A stretch of DNA of 15,713 nt from JAEUJM01 sp044221555 (GCA_044221555.1 JBGAOY010000045.1:1-15713); one strand, 5' to 3'; shown: positions 1 through 7,109, numbered from the stretch's first letter. The notes: generated by a model not told the origin, from the letters alone. Numbers and translations are program-made.

Positions 1-80
1 CCCCCGCAGCCCGGCCCCCCACCGGGGTCCCTGCAAGGTGGGGGGCGCCCAGGTCCCCCCCAGCGGCCGCCCCCCCCCCC
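1..80. other. Poly-C low-complexity end sequence
   Basis: The first 80 bases consist largely of C runs (including an 11-13 base run near 70-82) and G runs. In the paralogous gene at 7178 the equivalent stretch encodes a normal signal peptide. Read in the FAS1 frame here, it gives only Pro/Ala/Arg-rich residues with no hydrophobic core. The simplest reading is poor-quality sequence at a contig end rather than a biological tract. Confidence 0.6.
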
Positions 81-617
81 GCCCAGGCCGAGGGCGACCA
101 GCCCACCATCGCCGGCATCGTGGCCGCGAGTGGCGAGGGCTTCGACACCAACGGCGGCGACTACGACGTGCTGCTGGCCGCCGTCACCGCCGCTGACCTG
201 GTGGAGACCCTCGACACCGCCGGCCTCGACGTCACCGTCTGGGCTCCGAAGGATCGGGCTTTCGTGAAGACCGCCCAGGACCTCGGGTTCGAGGGCGCCA
301 TCACCGACGAGGCCGGTGCCTGGGCCTTCCTGGTCGAGGCGCTCACCGCCATCGGCGGCGGCGATCCCATCCCCACCCTCACCACGATCCTGCAGTACCA
401 CGTGACCCCCGACGCCCGTGGGCCCGGCCGGGTGCTGGCCGCCAGCCGGTTCCCGACCCTGGCCGACATCGGCATCCGCCACACCCCGGGCAGCACGGTG
501 CTCCAGGACAAGGACCCCGACCTGCGGGACCCCCGCCTGGTGAGCCCCATCAACGTGCGGGCCTCGAACGGCGTGATCCACACCATCAACCGGGTGCTCA
601 TCCCCGTCAACCTGTGA
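3..617 (+). CDS. Secreted FAS1 (fasciclin) domain protein, copy 1, 5' end obscured
   Basis: This is a FAS1-domain protein of the MPT70/MPT83 type, expected outside the cell membrane. FAS1 domains act in adhesion and surface interactions. Clear homology to the copy at 7178 begins near base 84 (QAEGD) and runs to the stop, with roughly 80% identity by eye. The FAS1 H1 motif is visible as VTVWAPKDRAF, then LQYHV, and the H2 motif as GVIHTINRVLIP. The frame stays open to the window edge, but bases 3-80 translate to Pro/Ala-rich residues instead of a signal peptide, so the true start is off the window or the end sequence is corrupt. An in-frame GTG at 120 lies inside the conserved region and is an unlikely start. 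A strong hairpin follows, then the sigma factor gene. The family call is firm; the 5' boundary is not. Confidence 0.85.
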   Translation, partial: PAARPPTGVPARWGAPRSPPAAAPPPAQAEGDQPTIAGIVAASGEGFDTNGGDYDVLLAAVTAADLVETLDTAGLDVTVWAPKDRAFVKTAQDLGFEGAITDEAGAWAFLVEALTAIGGGDPIPTLTTILQYHVTPDARGPGRVLAASRFPTLADIGIRHTPGSTVLQDKDPDLRDPRLVSPINVRASNGVIHTINRVLIPVNL

Positions 618-660
618 GCGCCACCTGAGCGCTCCGACCACCGAGTCGGAGACCAGTAGG

Positions 661-692
661 AGAGGGGCACGGCCTGCGGGCCGTGCCCCTCT
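661..692 (+). terminator. Strong 14-bp hairpin after FAS1 copy 1
   Basis: A perfect 14-bp stem (661-674 with 679-692) closes on the tetraloop TGCG, 43 bases after the FAS1 stop. No T-run follows, as is common for actinobacterial terminators. The second FAS1 copy has the same hairpin at 7833-7864 with a compensating base-pair change, which supports a real RNA structure. It probably ends or attenuates FAS1 transcription before the sigma factor gene. Confidence 0.75.
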
Positions 693-710
693 TCGCGCGC
701 TCGCTCCGCC

Positions 711-766
711 GCTGGCCGCTGGCCGGTGGCCGGTGTTGGGTGGCCGGTGTTGGGTGGTCGGTGGCC
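711..766 (+). repeat. Heptamer tandem repeat, about 8 units
   Basis: Eight consecutive 7-base units fit the consensus GGTGGCC: GCTGGCC twice, GGTGGCC, GGTGTTG, GGTGGCC, GGTGTTG, GGTGGTC, GGTGGCC. The 14-base unit at 725-738 repeats exactly at 739-752. A degraded G-rich continuation reaches about 794. The tract lies between the FAS1 hairpin and the sigma promoter. The second module copy has no such tract. Confidence 0.7.
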
Positions 767-804
767 GTGGCGGGTGTTCGTGGGCGGTGTTCGCGCACGC
801 CGGT

Positions 805-832
805 GCATCCGCCGAGGACCCCCGCACCGAAG
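805..832 (+). promoter_or_regulatory. Putative SigK-type ECF promoter of sigma gene 1
   Basis: GCATCC (805-810), a 16-base spacer and CCGAAG (827-832) lie just upstream of the sigma gene. The same -35 with the same spacer precedes FAS1 copy 2, and the mycobacterial SigK consensus as I recall it is CCATCC-N16/17-CCGAAT. This suggests autoregulation. Transcription would start about 839-841, giving a very short leader, or none if GTG 841 is the start codon. Confidence 0.6.
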
Positions 833-849
833 TCGTTAGCGTGCCCGTG

Positions 850-1488
850 ATGACCGAAGCGCCGGAGACGGCAGCGACCGCGGGCGCCGACGGGCTCGAC
901 CGGGAGGGTGCTCCCGACGCCGGCCCCGGCCCGGTTCGTGACCCGGCCCCGGGCGCGCTGGCTCGACGCTTCGCCGCCGGCGATCCCGGGGCGCTCGAGG
1001 CCGTGTACGCCCAGCACGGGTCGCTCGTCCACACCTACTGCGCCCGCACGCTCGGCTCGACCCGCGCCGCCGATGCCACCCAGGAGGTGTTCCTGGCGGC
1101 GTGGAGGTCGCGGCACCGCTACCGGCCCGAGGCGGGAACCCTGCCGGGTTGGCTGTTGGGCATCGCCCGCTTCAAGGTGATCGACATGCTGCGGGCCGAG
1201 GGCCGTCAGCCCACCACGGTGCGCGAGCACCCCGGCGCCGAGCCCGAGGTCACCTTCGAGCCGGCCGACGTCGCCTCGATCGGCGAGCGCATGCTGGTGG
1301 CCGACGCCCTGTCCACGCTGGCCGAGCGGCCCCGGGAGATGGTGCGTCTCGCCTTCTTCGAGGACCTCACCCACGCGCAGATCGCCGAGCGCTGCGGTGT
1401 GCCGCTGGGCACGGTGAAGAGCGACATCCGCCGTGGCCTCGAGAAGCTGCGCGATCAGTTGGGAGGCTTCGACAGTGCACCCGGGTGA
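850..1488 (+). CDS. ECF RNA polymerase sigma factor, SigK-like, copy 1
   Basis: This is a group 4 (ECF) sigma factor of about 212 aa that directs RNA polymerase to a stress or envelope regulon. Region 2 spans about residues 36-120 (RFAAGDPGALEAVY, then DATQEVFLAAWRSR and GWLLGIARFKVIDMLR). Region 4 spans about 150-205, with the helix-turn-helix HAQIAERCGVPLGTVKSDIR. No SnoaL-like or other extra C-terminal domain is present. The start is ambiguous: ATG 850 is taken here, and in-frame GTG 841 matches the GTG preferred in copy 2. Neither has a clear ribosome site. The much longer open frame back to 733 reads through the heptamer repeat and the promoter and is not credible. The stop overlaps the start of the anti-sigma gene, so the two are co-translated. 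The pairing with a RskA-type protein and FAS1 neighbours points to a SigK-like factor; the name rests on context. Confidence 0.9.
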   Translation: MTEAPETAATAGADGLDREGAPDAGPGPVRDPAPGALARRFAAGDPGALEAVYAQHGSLVHTYCARTLGSTRAADATQEVFLAAWRSRHRYRPEAGTLPGWLLGIARFKVIDMLRAEGRQPTTVREHPGAEPEVTFEPADVASIGERMLVADALSTLAERPREMVRLAFFEDLTHAQIAERCGVPLGTVKSDIRRGLEKLRDQLGGFDSAPG

Positions 1489-2188
1489 CGCGTCCCACGA
1501 CGACGAGGAGGCAGGTGTGGAGGCCGCAACGATCGATCGCATCGCGCGGATCGCGGGCCGGATGGACGACGAGGACTTCGCCCGCGTCGACCCACCCGCG
1601 CACGTCTGGGCGCGGATCGCGGCGGCGGTGGCAGACGCTGACGCCGACGGCACCCCGGCCCCCGCCCCGACCCGCACTCCGACGCCCACCCTGACGCCCC
1701 GCGAGGTGGTCGGTGCGTCGGCGCCGGTGGTGTCGCTGCACGCCCGCCGGCGGCGCATGAACCGCATCGTGGCGGTTGCGGTCGCGGCGGCCGTGGTGCT
1801 GCTGGCCGCGACCGGGATGCTGCTCGTCCGGGGTGGCTCGACGCCCGACGACCAGCAGCTGGTGGCCGCCACCGCGCTGGCGCCGCTCGAGCCCACCGAT
1901 GCCACCGCCGACGTCCGCCTGGTCCGCGACGACGGCGATCTGCGCCTCGAGCTCGAGGCCCACGACATGGCCGGTGCCCCTGCGGGCCACCACTACGAGC
2001 TCTGGCTGCTCGACCCGACGTCCGCCTCGGCGGCCCCGGTGTCGCTCGGGGCGATGACCGGCAGCGTGACGGTCCCCGTCCCCGCCGACGTGGATGTCGA
2101 CCGGTACGACGTGGTCGACGTGTCGCTCCAGCGCGACGGCCAGACCCAGCACTCCAGCCACAGCCTGCTGCGGGGCACACTGGCCTAG
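1475..2188 (+). CDS. RskA-type transmembrane anti-sigma factor, copy 1
   Basis: This is a single-pass membrane anti-sigma factor of about 237 aa, presumed to hold the sigma factor encoded just upstream. Residues 1-95 are cytoplasmic, with a short helix motif (VDPPAHVWARIAAAV, 38-52) and a Pro/Thr-rich linker. Basic residues RRRR (91-94) precede a transmembrane helix at about 98-118. The extracytoplasmic RskA domain follows, with HYELWLLDP at 173-181 and the ending HSLLRGTLA. There is no HxxxCxxC zinc motif. GTG 1475 is chosen because GGGAGG at 1461-1466 lies 8 bases upstream and because the paralog starts at the equivalent overlap. The 14-base overlap with the sigma gene implies translational coupling. 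By analogy with RskA, release would need regulated intramembrane proteolysis by enzymes not in this window. Confidence 0.87.
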   Translation: MHPGDASHDDEEAGVEAATIDRIARIAGRMDDEDFARVDPPAHVWARIAAAVADADADGTPAPAPTRTPTPTLTPREVVGASAPVVSLHARRRRMNRIVAVAVAAAVVLLAATGMLLVRGGSTPDDQQLVAATALAPLEPTDATADVRLVRDDGDLRLELEAHDMAGAPAGHHYELWLLDPTSASAAPVSLGAMTGSVTVPVPADVDVDRYDVVDVSLQRDGQTQHSSHSLLRGTLA

Positions 2189-2307
2189 ACGTCGGGGTGA
2201 TCGACCTCAGGGCGTCCGACTTCCGCGCGCCCGCCGACGTCGAGGCCAACCTCGCCCGGGTCACCGCCGCTCCGAGGCGTGGTGCCGGGGCCGGTTCCTG
2301 TCCCCTG

Positions 2308-2326
2308 AGGGCCTCGCTCGGGCCCT
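2308..2326 (+). terminator. Weak hairpin in the 2189-2400 gap
   Basis: AGGGCC (2308-2313) pairs with GGCCCT (2321-2326) around a 7-base loop in the 212-base gap after anti-sigma copy 1. The stem is short and has no T-run. The gap also holds a 43-codon open frame at 2197-2328 that I do not call a gene. Confidence 0.3.
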
Positions 2327-2400
2327 GAGGACCTTGGCCTCTGTTGCTCGCGGTGGTCTGCGCGCACGATCGGGGTGGAGACGTCGAGAGGAGGCCGATC

Positions 2401-2691
2401 ATGGCTGACGAGATCCAGGTCGAGGCGAAGGACCCGCGTGACGCGGCGATCGCCCGGCTGAAGGCGCGGCGTGAGTTCGGCCAGCACGTGGTGTCCTACC
2501 TGGTGGTGAACACCTTCCTGGTCGGCGTGTGGTTCGTCACCGGCGCGGGGTACTTCTGGCCGGTGTGGATCATCGGTGGCTGGGGCATCGGGCTGGTGCT
2601 GCACGCGTACACCGTGTTCTTCCAGAAGCCCATCACCGAGGCGGACATCCAGCGTGAGATCCACCGCCACGGCCCGGCGGCGACGGCCTGA
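2401..2691 (+). CDS. Small 2TM-domain membrane protein
   Basis: This 96-aa protein matches the 2TM domain family. A charged amphipathic N-terminus (residues 1-28) leads into two transmembrane helices (about 29-48 and 54-75) joined by a tight turn at GAGYFWP. The conserved FGQHVVSYLVVN and WGIGLVLHAY elements are present, and a polar C-terminal tail follows. ATG 2401 has a strong ribosome site, AGAGGAGG at 2387-2394, with 6-base spacing. The family has no well-established biochemical role; it sometimes occurs fused to histidine kinases or as a stand-alone protein. It is convergent with the serine protease gene, whose stop lies only 9 bases beyond. It sits outside the duplicated module and has no partner in the second copy. 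Confidence 0.85.
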   Translation: MADEIQVEAKDPRDAAIARLKARREFGQHVVSYLVVNTFLVGVWFVTGAGYFWPVWIIGGWGIGLVLHAYTVFFQKPITEADIQREIHRHGPAATA

Positions 2692-2700
2692 TCGCAGGGG

Positions 2701-3735
2701 TCAGCCCGGACGGACGGGACGCAGGCACCAGTTGTAGAGCAGCTGGAAGTTCTGGCCCGACAGCCGGGCCCCCCAGTTGAACTGCCGCGGGTCGGGCCAG
2801 TCGCGCCCACCCCCGCTGTGGATGGCCAGCACGTACCAGCCGGTGACCGGTGCGGTGGGGGCGGCGATGCGGTCGAAGACGGGGGCGCCGCTCTGGCCCT
2901 CGGTGGCGTCCATGTTGTAGTAGAGCAGCTTCGCCCTGGTTGCCTGGATACGGCCCGTGTCGAAGTACATGATGTCCTCGGCGGAGGCGTTGCGGACCTC
3001 GGTGGGGTAACCGGCCAGTCGGACGAGCTCGTTGGTGCGGTCGACGGGGCTGAAGCCGAGCCAGCCGGTGTAGTCGAGCACGTTCACGTGGTTGTTGATG
3101 CCGTCGCTGCACCACACCTTGATGACCCCGATGTCGTCGGTCTCGGAGGGGGAGTCGATGTAGGCCTGGGGCACCCGGATGTTGTCGGGGTTGGAGGTCT
3201 GGCAGGTGAAGAACCCGCCTGTGGCGCCGGGCATCACCGCCGGGCGGAAGACCACGTACGACGCCTTCCGACGGGTGCGCTTGTTGTAGAGGCAGTGGGC
3301 GGCGGTGGCCACCGTGTCGGAGTACACGAGGAAGCCGGTGCACGGGACCGAGCGCCCGCCCATGGACGAGTACATCTGGCCGATGGCCCCGTGGGGCGAC
3401 GAGCGAGGGTGGTTGACCTGCTGGCGGTCGTCGGTGCCGAGCACGATCTCGGGCGCCGGCCCGTCCGCCTCGGTGGCGGCCTCCACGCCCCGGGGCAGCG
3501 CCGGCAGCCCGGGGGGCGGCAGCGCGCCCGGGGCCGCCGCCTCGGTCTCCGCGGTGGCGGTGGCGCCCGGCGACGAGGCGGGCGGCGACGAGGTGCCGGG
3601 TGGCGGGCCGGCGGGCGCGCCCTGCCGGGGCGCCGCGTCGACGGCGGGCACCGCCGACACCAGTGCGACCAGCGTGGTGGCCGCGACGACCAGTGCCGCC
3701 ATCGTGCGTCCGCCCGTCCAACGTCGTCCCGTCAC
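2701..3735 (-). CDS. Secreted V8/trypsin-like serine endopeptidase
   Basis: This is an exported serine protease of the chymotrypsin fold (S1, V8/glutamyl-endopeptidase-like), 344 aa. The GTG start at 3735 has an AGGAGG ribosome site (minus strand, complement of 3744-3749) 8 bases upstream. A signal peptide runs to about residue 35 (VDAAP). Residues 36-95 form a Pro/Ala/Ser-rich linker that may be a propeptide. The catalytic triad is His147 in TAAHC, Asp201 in TDDIGVIKV, and Ser282 in EGQSGAPV. Cys132 and Cys148 sit as expected for the disulfide next to the catalytic His. It lies downstream of two NHL-propeller genes on the same strand, so co-expression is possible. Its target is unknown; self-processing or trimming of neighbouring exported proteins is only a guess. 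Confidence 0.88.
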   Translation of the reverse strand: MTGRRWTGGRTMAALVVAATTLVALVSAVPAVDAAPRQGAPAGPPPGTSSPPASSPGATATAETEAAAPGALPPPGLPALPRGVEAATEADGPAPEIVLGTDDRQQVNHPRSSPHGAIGQMYSSMGGRSVPCTGFLVYSDTVATAAHCLYNKRTRRKASYVVFRPAVMPGATGGFFTCQTSNPDNIRVPQAYIDSPSETDDIGVIKVWCSDGINNHVNVLDYTGWLGFSPVDRTNELVRLAGYPTEVRNASAEDIMYFDTGRIQATRAKLLYYNMDATEGQSGAPVFDRIAAPTAPVTGWYVLAIHSGGGRDWPDPRQFNWGARLSGQNFQLLYNWCLRPVRPG

Positions 3736-3822
3736 GGCGCCCCCCTCCTCGCCCTTCCCGCAGTATGCGCCGGTGGCGCGGGCCGGTCCAGAGGCGGGCG
3801 CTCAGGACGGCGCCGGATGGCT

Positions 3823-3859
3823 CTCGGCGGTGGCCGAGGGGACGTCACGTGGCGCCACG
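3823..3859 (-). terminator. Hairpin pair downstream of NHL gene 1
   Basis: A perfect 12-base palindrome, CGTGGCGCCACG (3848-3859), begins right after the stop of the leftward NHL gene. A second hairpin follows, CTCGGC-GGTG-GCCGAG (3823-3838). Together they could end or weaken transcription before the protease gene. No T-run is seen. Confidence 0.4.
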
Positions 3860-3860
3860 G

Positions 3861-5243
3861 TCAGGCGCGGCGGGTGACGAACTTGACGGTGTCCTTGACG
3901 GTCGGGTCGGTGTTGGACTTCGCCGTCGCCGTGGCGATGAGGCTCGAGCCGGCGGGTGCGCTGGGCCTGACCGTGACGACCACCTTCACCGAGAGGCTGG
4001 CCCCCGGGGCGAGTGACGGCGTCCGGTAGGTGCCCGCGACGACGGCGGCGGTGACGTTGGTGGTGCCGACCTTGTAGGTGACCGTGAACGCCGAGTTGGA
4101 TCCGGTGCCCTTCAGGCGGAGGATGTCTGCGGCCGCGCTGTCGTTCTGCAGCTTGATGGTGTAGGTGACCGACGAGCCGCGGGCAGCGGACCCGGACTGG
4201 GTCTGGTTGGCGCCGGTGCTGTTGTAGACGTCGTTCCCGAGGTAGCTGCCACTGCCCTTCTTGATGAGCGCGTCGGGTCGGGGGTTGACCACGACCCCGA
4301 ACTCCTGGATGCGGTGGTTCCCGGAGTCGGCGACGTAGATGTCGCCGTCCGAGTCGATCGCCGCGCCGGCCGGGAGCTGGAACCTGCCGTTGCTGGACCC
4401 GAGGGTGCCCCACTGGGTGAGGTAGGTGCCGGTCGAGGTGAACGTCTGGACCCGGTTGTTGCCGCTGTCGGCGGCGTAGACGTTGCCGCTCCCGTCGACC
4501 CCGACGCCGAACGGCCGGTTGAACTGGCCGTTGCCGGTCCCGTTGGTGCCCCACGCGGTGACGAACCCGCCGTTGGAGGTGAACTTCTGGATGCGGTGGT
4601 TGTCGGTGTCGGCGACGTACACGTTGGCGTTGGCGTCGACCGCGACCCCGAACGGTGCACGGAACTGGCCGGTCGCGGTCCCGTGGCTGCCCCACTGGGT
4701 GAGGTAGGTGCCGGTCGAGGTGAACTTCTGGATCCGGTTGCCGAGCTCCTCGGTGACGTAGACGTTGGCGTTGGCGTCGACCGCCACCCCCAGCGGACGG
4801 TTGAACTGGCCGTTGCCCGTCCCGCTGGTGCCCCACTTGGCGAGGAAGGTGCCGGTCGAGGTGAACTTCTGGATCCGGTTGTTGAGGTAGTCGGCGACGT
4901 AGACGTTCCCGTCGTCGTCGACCGCCACCCCGCTCGGGTTGTTGAACTGGCCGTCGCCGAAGCCGTAGCTGCCCCACTGGGTGAGGTAGGCGCCGTTCGC
5001 GTTGAACTTCTGGATCCGGTAGTTGCCCATGTCGGCGACGTAGACGTTGCCGTCCCCGTCCACCGCGACGGCGAAGGGACTCATGAACTGGCTGTTGCCG
5101 GAACCGTACGTGCCCCATTTGGTGATGAACGAGGGCGGGTCCTCCGTCGCCCCGACCGGGGCGACGGTGACGACCCCCAGCGCCGCCACCAACACAGCGG
5201 CCACGACCAACCACAGGGCGTCGAAGCGAGGTCTCGGCCTCAT
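3861..5243 (-). CDS. Exported NHL-repeat beta-propeller protein 1
   Basis: This 460-aa exported protein has a signal peptide (1-32, cleavage near GATED), then six NHL repeats (about 38-316) that should form a complete six-bladed propeller. The repeats have the form GVAVD-GNVYVAD-NNRIQKF-TKWG. The marker tryptophans W43, 90, 137, 184, 231 and 278 are exactly 47 residues apart throughout. A C-terminal all-beta domain of about 140 aa follows (321-460, from RPDALIKKG to KFVTRR). It is shared with the NHL gene at 5311 and I do not recognise it as a named family. NHL propellers serve as binding or scaffold surfaces and sometimes as lactonase or lyase enzymes; no catalytic residues are evident here. 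The gene lies 67 bases downstream of the paralog on the same strand. ATG 5243 is followed at once by basic residues and a hydrophobic stretch, as expected for an export signal; the ribosome site is weak. Confidence 0.87.
   Translation of the reverse strand: MRPRPRFDALWLVVAAVLVAALGVVTVAPVGATEDPPSFITKWGTYGSGNSQFMSPFAVAVDGDGNVYVADMGNYRIQKFNANGAYLTQWGSYGFGDGQFNNPSGVAVDDDGNVYVADYLNNRIQKFTSTGTFLAKWGTSGTGNGQFNRPLGVAVDANANVYVTEELGNRIQKFTSTGTYLTQWGSHGTATGQFRAPFGVAVDANANVYVADTDNHRIQKFTSNGGFVTAWGTNGTGNGQFNRPFGVGVDGSGNVYAADSGNNRVQTFTSTGTYLTQWGTLGSSNGRFQLPAGAAIDSDGDIYVADSGNHRIQEFGVVVNPRPDALIKKGSGSYLGNDVYNSTGANQTQSGSAARGSSVTYTIKLQNDSAAADILRLKGTGSNSAFTVTYKVGTTNVTAAVVAGTYRTPSLAPGASLSVKVVVTVRPSAPAGSSLIATATAKSNTDPTVKDTVKFVTRRA
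4296..5132 (-). repeat. Six 141-bp NHL repeat units
   Basis: This is the DNA-level tandem array encoding the propeller of NHL gene 1. Near-identical segments recur at multiples of 141 bases: for example, the stretch starting near 4405 matches that near 4687, two units on. Uniform unit length without indels suggests recent unit duplication or homogenisation. Confidence 0.75.
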
Positions 5244-5291
5244 GGCTCGAACGTCGCGCCGCCGGCTCGGCCGAGATAGTGCCGAAGGTCC
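5244..5291 (-). promoter_or_regulatory. Leader of NHL gene 1, similar to that of NHL gene 2
   Basis: The 48 bases upstream of ATG 5243 begin with GGACCTTCG and carry a CTATCT element and a CGGCGnGACG block. They align without gaps to the 48 bases upstream of the second NHL gene (6982-7029). Similarity stops beyond GGACCTTCG. This may be a shared promoter/leader, with a -10 like TATCTC about 30 bases before ATG, or simply a relic of the gene duplication. Confidence 0.45.
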
Positions 5292-5310
5292 CCGGCTCGA
5301 GACGGGCCGG

Positions 5311-6981
5311 TCAGGACCGGCGGGTGACGAACTTGACCTTGTCCTTGATGGTGGGGTCGGTGGTGGACGTGGCGGTCAGTGCTCCGGTGAGGCTCGATCC
5401 GGCGGGGGCGCCGACCTTGACCTTGACCTCGACCTTGACCACCAGGGTGGCACCTGGGCTGAGGGTAGGGGTGGTGTAGGTGCCGGCGGTCACCTGGGGG
5501 GTGATGTCGATGCCGCCGGTGGAGTACAGCACCCGGAATGCGGCGGTGGAGGCGGTGCCGCGGAGGCGGAAGGCGTCGACGAAGGGGGCGTCGTTCTGGA
5601 CCGACACGAAATAGGTGATCGTCGAACCGCGTGCTGCGGAGCCGGTGCGGGTCTGGCCGACCCCGGTGGTGTTGTAGACGCCGTCGCCGAAGTAGGTGCC
5701 GGCCGCGCCCTTCTTGATCCGCTCGTCGGGCCGGGCGGGCTGGGGAACGTCGCGCACGGTGTACGTGTGCGTGACCGTCGTGGTGTTCCCCGCCCGGTCG
5801 GTGGCGGTGACGGTGAAGTCGTGGTCACCGGAGGTCGAGGTGGCGATGGGTGAGCCGTCGGCTGAGGTGCCGACGCAGGAGGCGATCCCGGACCCGCCCG
5901 ACTCGTCGGCGCAGGAGAAGTCCGCGTTGACGGTCTGGAGCCAGTCGTAGACCGCCCCGTCCGGCGGGTCCCGCAGATCCACGGTCGGGTCGGTCGCGTC
6001 GCCGAACTCCTGGATCCGGCTGTTGGCGGTGTCGGCGACGTAGACACTGCCGTCCCCGTCGACCGCGATCCCGTGGGGCCAGTCGAACTGGCCGTCACCG
6101 GTGCCGGAGGTGCCCCACTTGGTGAGGAAGAACCTGAACGTGCCGGTGAAGGCGAACTTCTGGACCCGGTTGTTGCCGCTGTCGGTGACGTAGACGTCGC
6201 CGTCAGCGTCGACCGCGACCCCGAGCGGGCGGTCGAACTGGCTGTTGGCGGTGCCGTAGGTGCCCCACTGGGCGAGGTAGGCGCCGTCCGAGGTGAACTT
6301 CTGGACCCGGTGGTTGAGGAGGTCGGTGACGTAGACGTTGCCGTTGCGTTCGTCGACCGCCACCCCCCGCGGGGCGTCGAATTGGCTGTTGCCGGCCCCG
6401 TGCGAGCCCCACTTGGTGAGGTAGGCGCCGGCGGGGAAGCTGAGGCCGTTGGTGTCGAACTTCTGCACCCGGTCGTTGCCGCTGTCGACGACGTAGACGG
6501 TGCCGTCCACGGCTGCCACCCCTTGCGGGTCGTCGAATTGCCCGTTGCCCGTCCCCTGGGTGCCCCACTGGGCCATGAAGTTCCCGTTCCCGTCGAACCG
6601 CTGGATCCGGTTGTTGCCGCTGTCGGCGACGTAGACGGTGCCGTCGCCGGCGTCGACCGCCACCCCCTGCGGGTATCTGAACTGGCCGTTCCCGGTCCCG
6701 AAGCCGCCCCACTGGGTGACGAAGGCCCCGTCCGAGGTGAACCTCTGGATCAGGGCGTTCTCGACATCGGCGACATAGACGCGGTTGGCGTCGACCGCCA
6801 CCCCGTACGGGCCGTTGAACTGGCCGTTCCCGTTCCCAGGGGTGCCCCATTTCGTGATGAACGACGGCGGGCTCTCCGCCGCCGCGGGGGCGGTCCCGGC
6901 CACCACGGTGAGCAACGACGCCAACAGCGCGACCACCACGAACCGCACCACACCCGCCCTGGGCCACGCGGTCGACGTCAT
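5311..6981 (-). CDS. Exported NHL-repeat beta-propeller protein 2 with Ig-like insert
   Basis: This 556-aa exported protein has a signal peptide (1-35, APAAAES), then six NHL repeats (about 40-328). Marker tryptophans are at 45, 91, 139, 191, 239 and 289, a looser period than in the paralog. A segment of about 80 aa follows (331-411: DPTVDLRDPP, Cys357 and Cys369, then FTVTATDRAGNT and THTYTVRD) that resembles bacterial Ig-like/HYR modules and is absent from the paralog. The C-terminal 140 aa (417-556, RPDERIKKG to KFVTRRS) match the paralog's tail. ATG 6981 is chosen because a signal peptide follows directly; the open frame extends upstream to 7344 only as antisense to the FAS1 gene. It is probably the first gene of a leftward cluster with NHL gene 1 and perhaps the protease. 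Binding partners are unknown. Confidence 0.88.
   Translation of the reverse strand: MTSTAWPRAGVVRFVVVALLASLLTVVAGTAPAAAESPPSFITKWGTPGNGNGQFNGPYGVAVDANRVYVADVENALIQRFTSDGAFVTQWGGFGTGNGQFRYPQGVAVDAGDGTVYVADSGNNRIQRFDGNGNFMAQWGTQGTGNGQFDDPQGVAAVDGTVYVVDSGNDRVQKFDTNGLSFPAGAYLTKWGSHGAGNSQFDAPRGVAVDERNGNVYVTDLLNHRVQKFTSDGAYLAQWGTYGTANSQFDRPLGVAVDADGDVYVTDSGNNRVQKFAFTGTFRFFLTKWGTSGTGDGQFDWPHGIAVDGDGSVYVADTANSRIQEFGDATDPTVDLRDPPDGAVYDWLQTVNADFSCADESGGSGIASCVGTSADGSPIATSTSGDHDFTVTATDRAGNTTTVTHTYTVRDVPQPARPDERIKKGAAGTYFGDGVYNTTGVGQTRTGSAARGSTITYFVSVQNDAPFVDAFRLRGTASTAAFRVLYSTGGIDITPQVTAGTYTTPTLSPGATLVVKVEVKVKVGAPAGSSLTGALTATSTTDPTIKDKVKFVTRRS
5998..6864 (-). repeat. Six NHL repeat units of gene 2
   Basis: The propeller of NHL gene 2 is encoded by six degenerate units of about 138-156 bases. 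They are more diverged and more variable in length than those of gene 1. Confidence 0.65.
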
Positions 6982-7029
6982 GGAACCACCGTCACGCCGC
7001 TCCGGTCGATCAGGTAGAGGCGAAGGTCC
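6982..7029 (-). promoter_or_regulatory. Leader of NHL gene 2
   Basis: This 48-base leader starts with GGACCTTCG at the far end and carries CTACCT and CGGCGTGACG. It aligns ungapped with the leader of NHL gene 1 at 5244-5291 (about 30 of 48 positions by eye). TACCTG about 30 bases before ATG could be a -10 element. It is divergent from the FAS1 promoter in the same gap. Confidence 0.45.
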
Positions 7030-7109
7030 TGCGCCCTGTCCTTGTGGCCGAGGCCCTTCTGGCAGTGGGGGCCGCCCCAGGGCTCTCGCGAAGATTTCTT
7101 CGTGGATGT

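Noticed and set aside
733..849. N-terminal extension of sigma gene 1 to an ATG at 733
   Set aside because: The extension reads through the heptamer repeat and the putative promoter, and copy 2 has no counterpart.
2197..2328. 43-codon open frame after anti-sigma copy 1 (starts VIDLRASDFRAP)
   Set aside because: It looks somewhat protein-like and could be a remnant of a gene start, but it is short, has no good ribosome site and matches nothing I can name with confidence.
2818..4029. Plus-strand open frames across the protease and NHL genes (also 4314-5279 and 6073-7017)
   Set aside because: They are repetitive GDVDVAV-type translations that mirror the NHL repeats on the other strand.
4296..6864. 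Regular repeats as a CRISPR array
   Set aside because: The repeats are 141-base protein-coding NHL units without spacer/repeat alternation; no cas genes are present.
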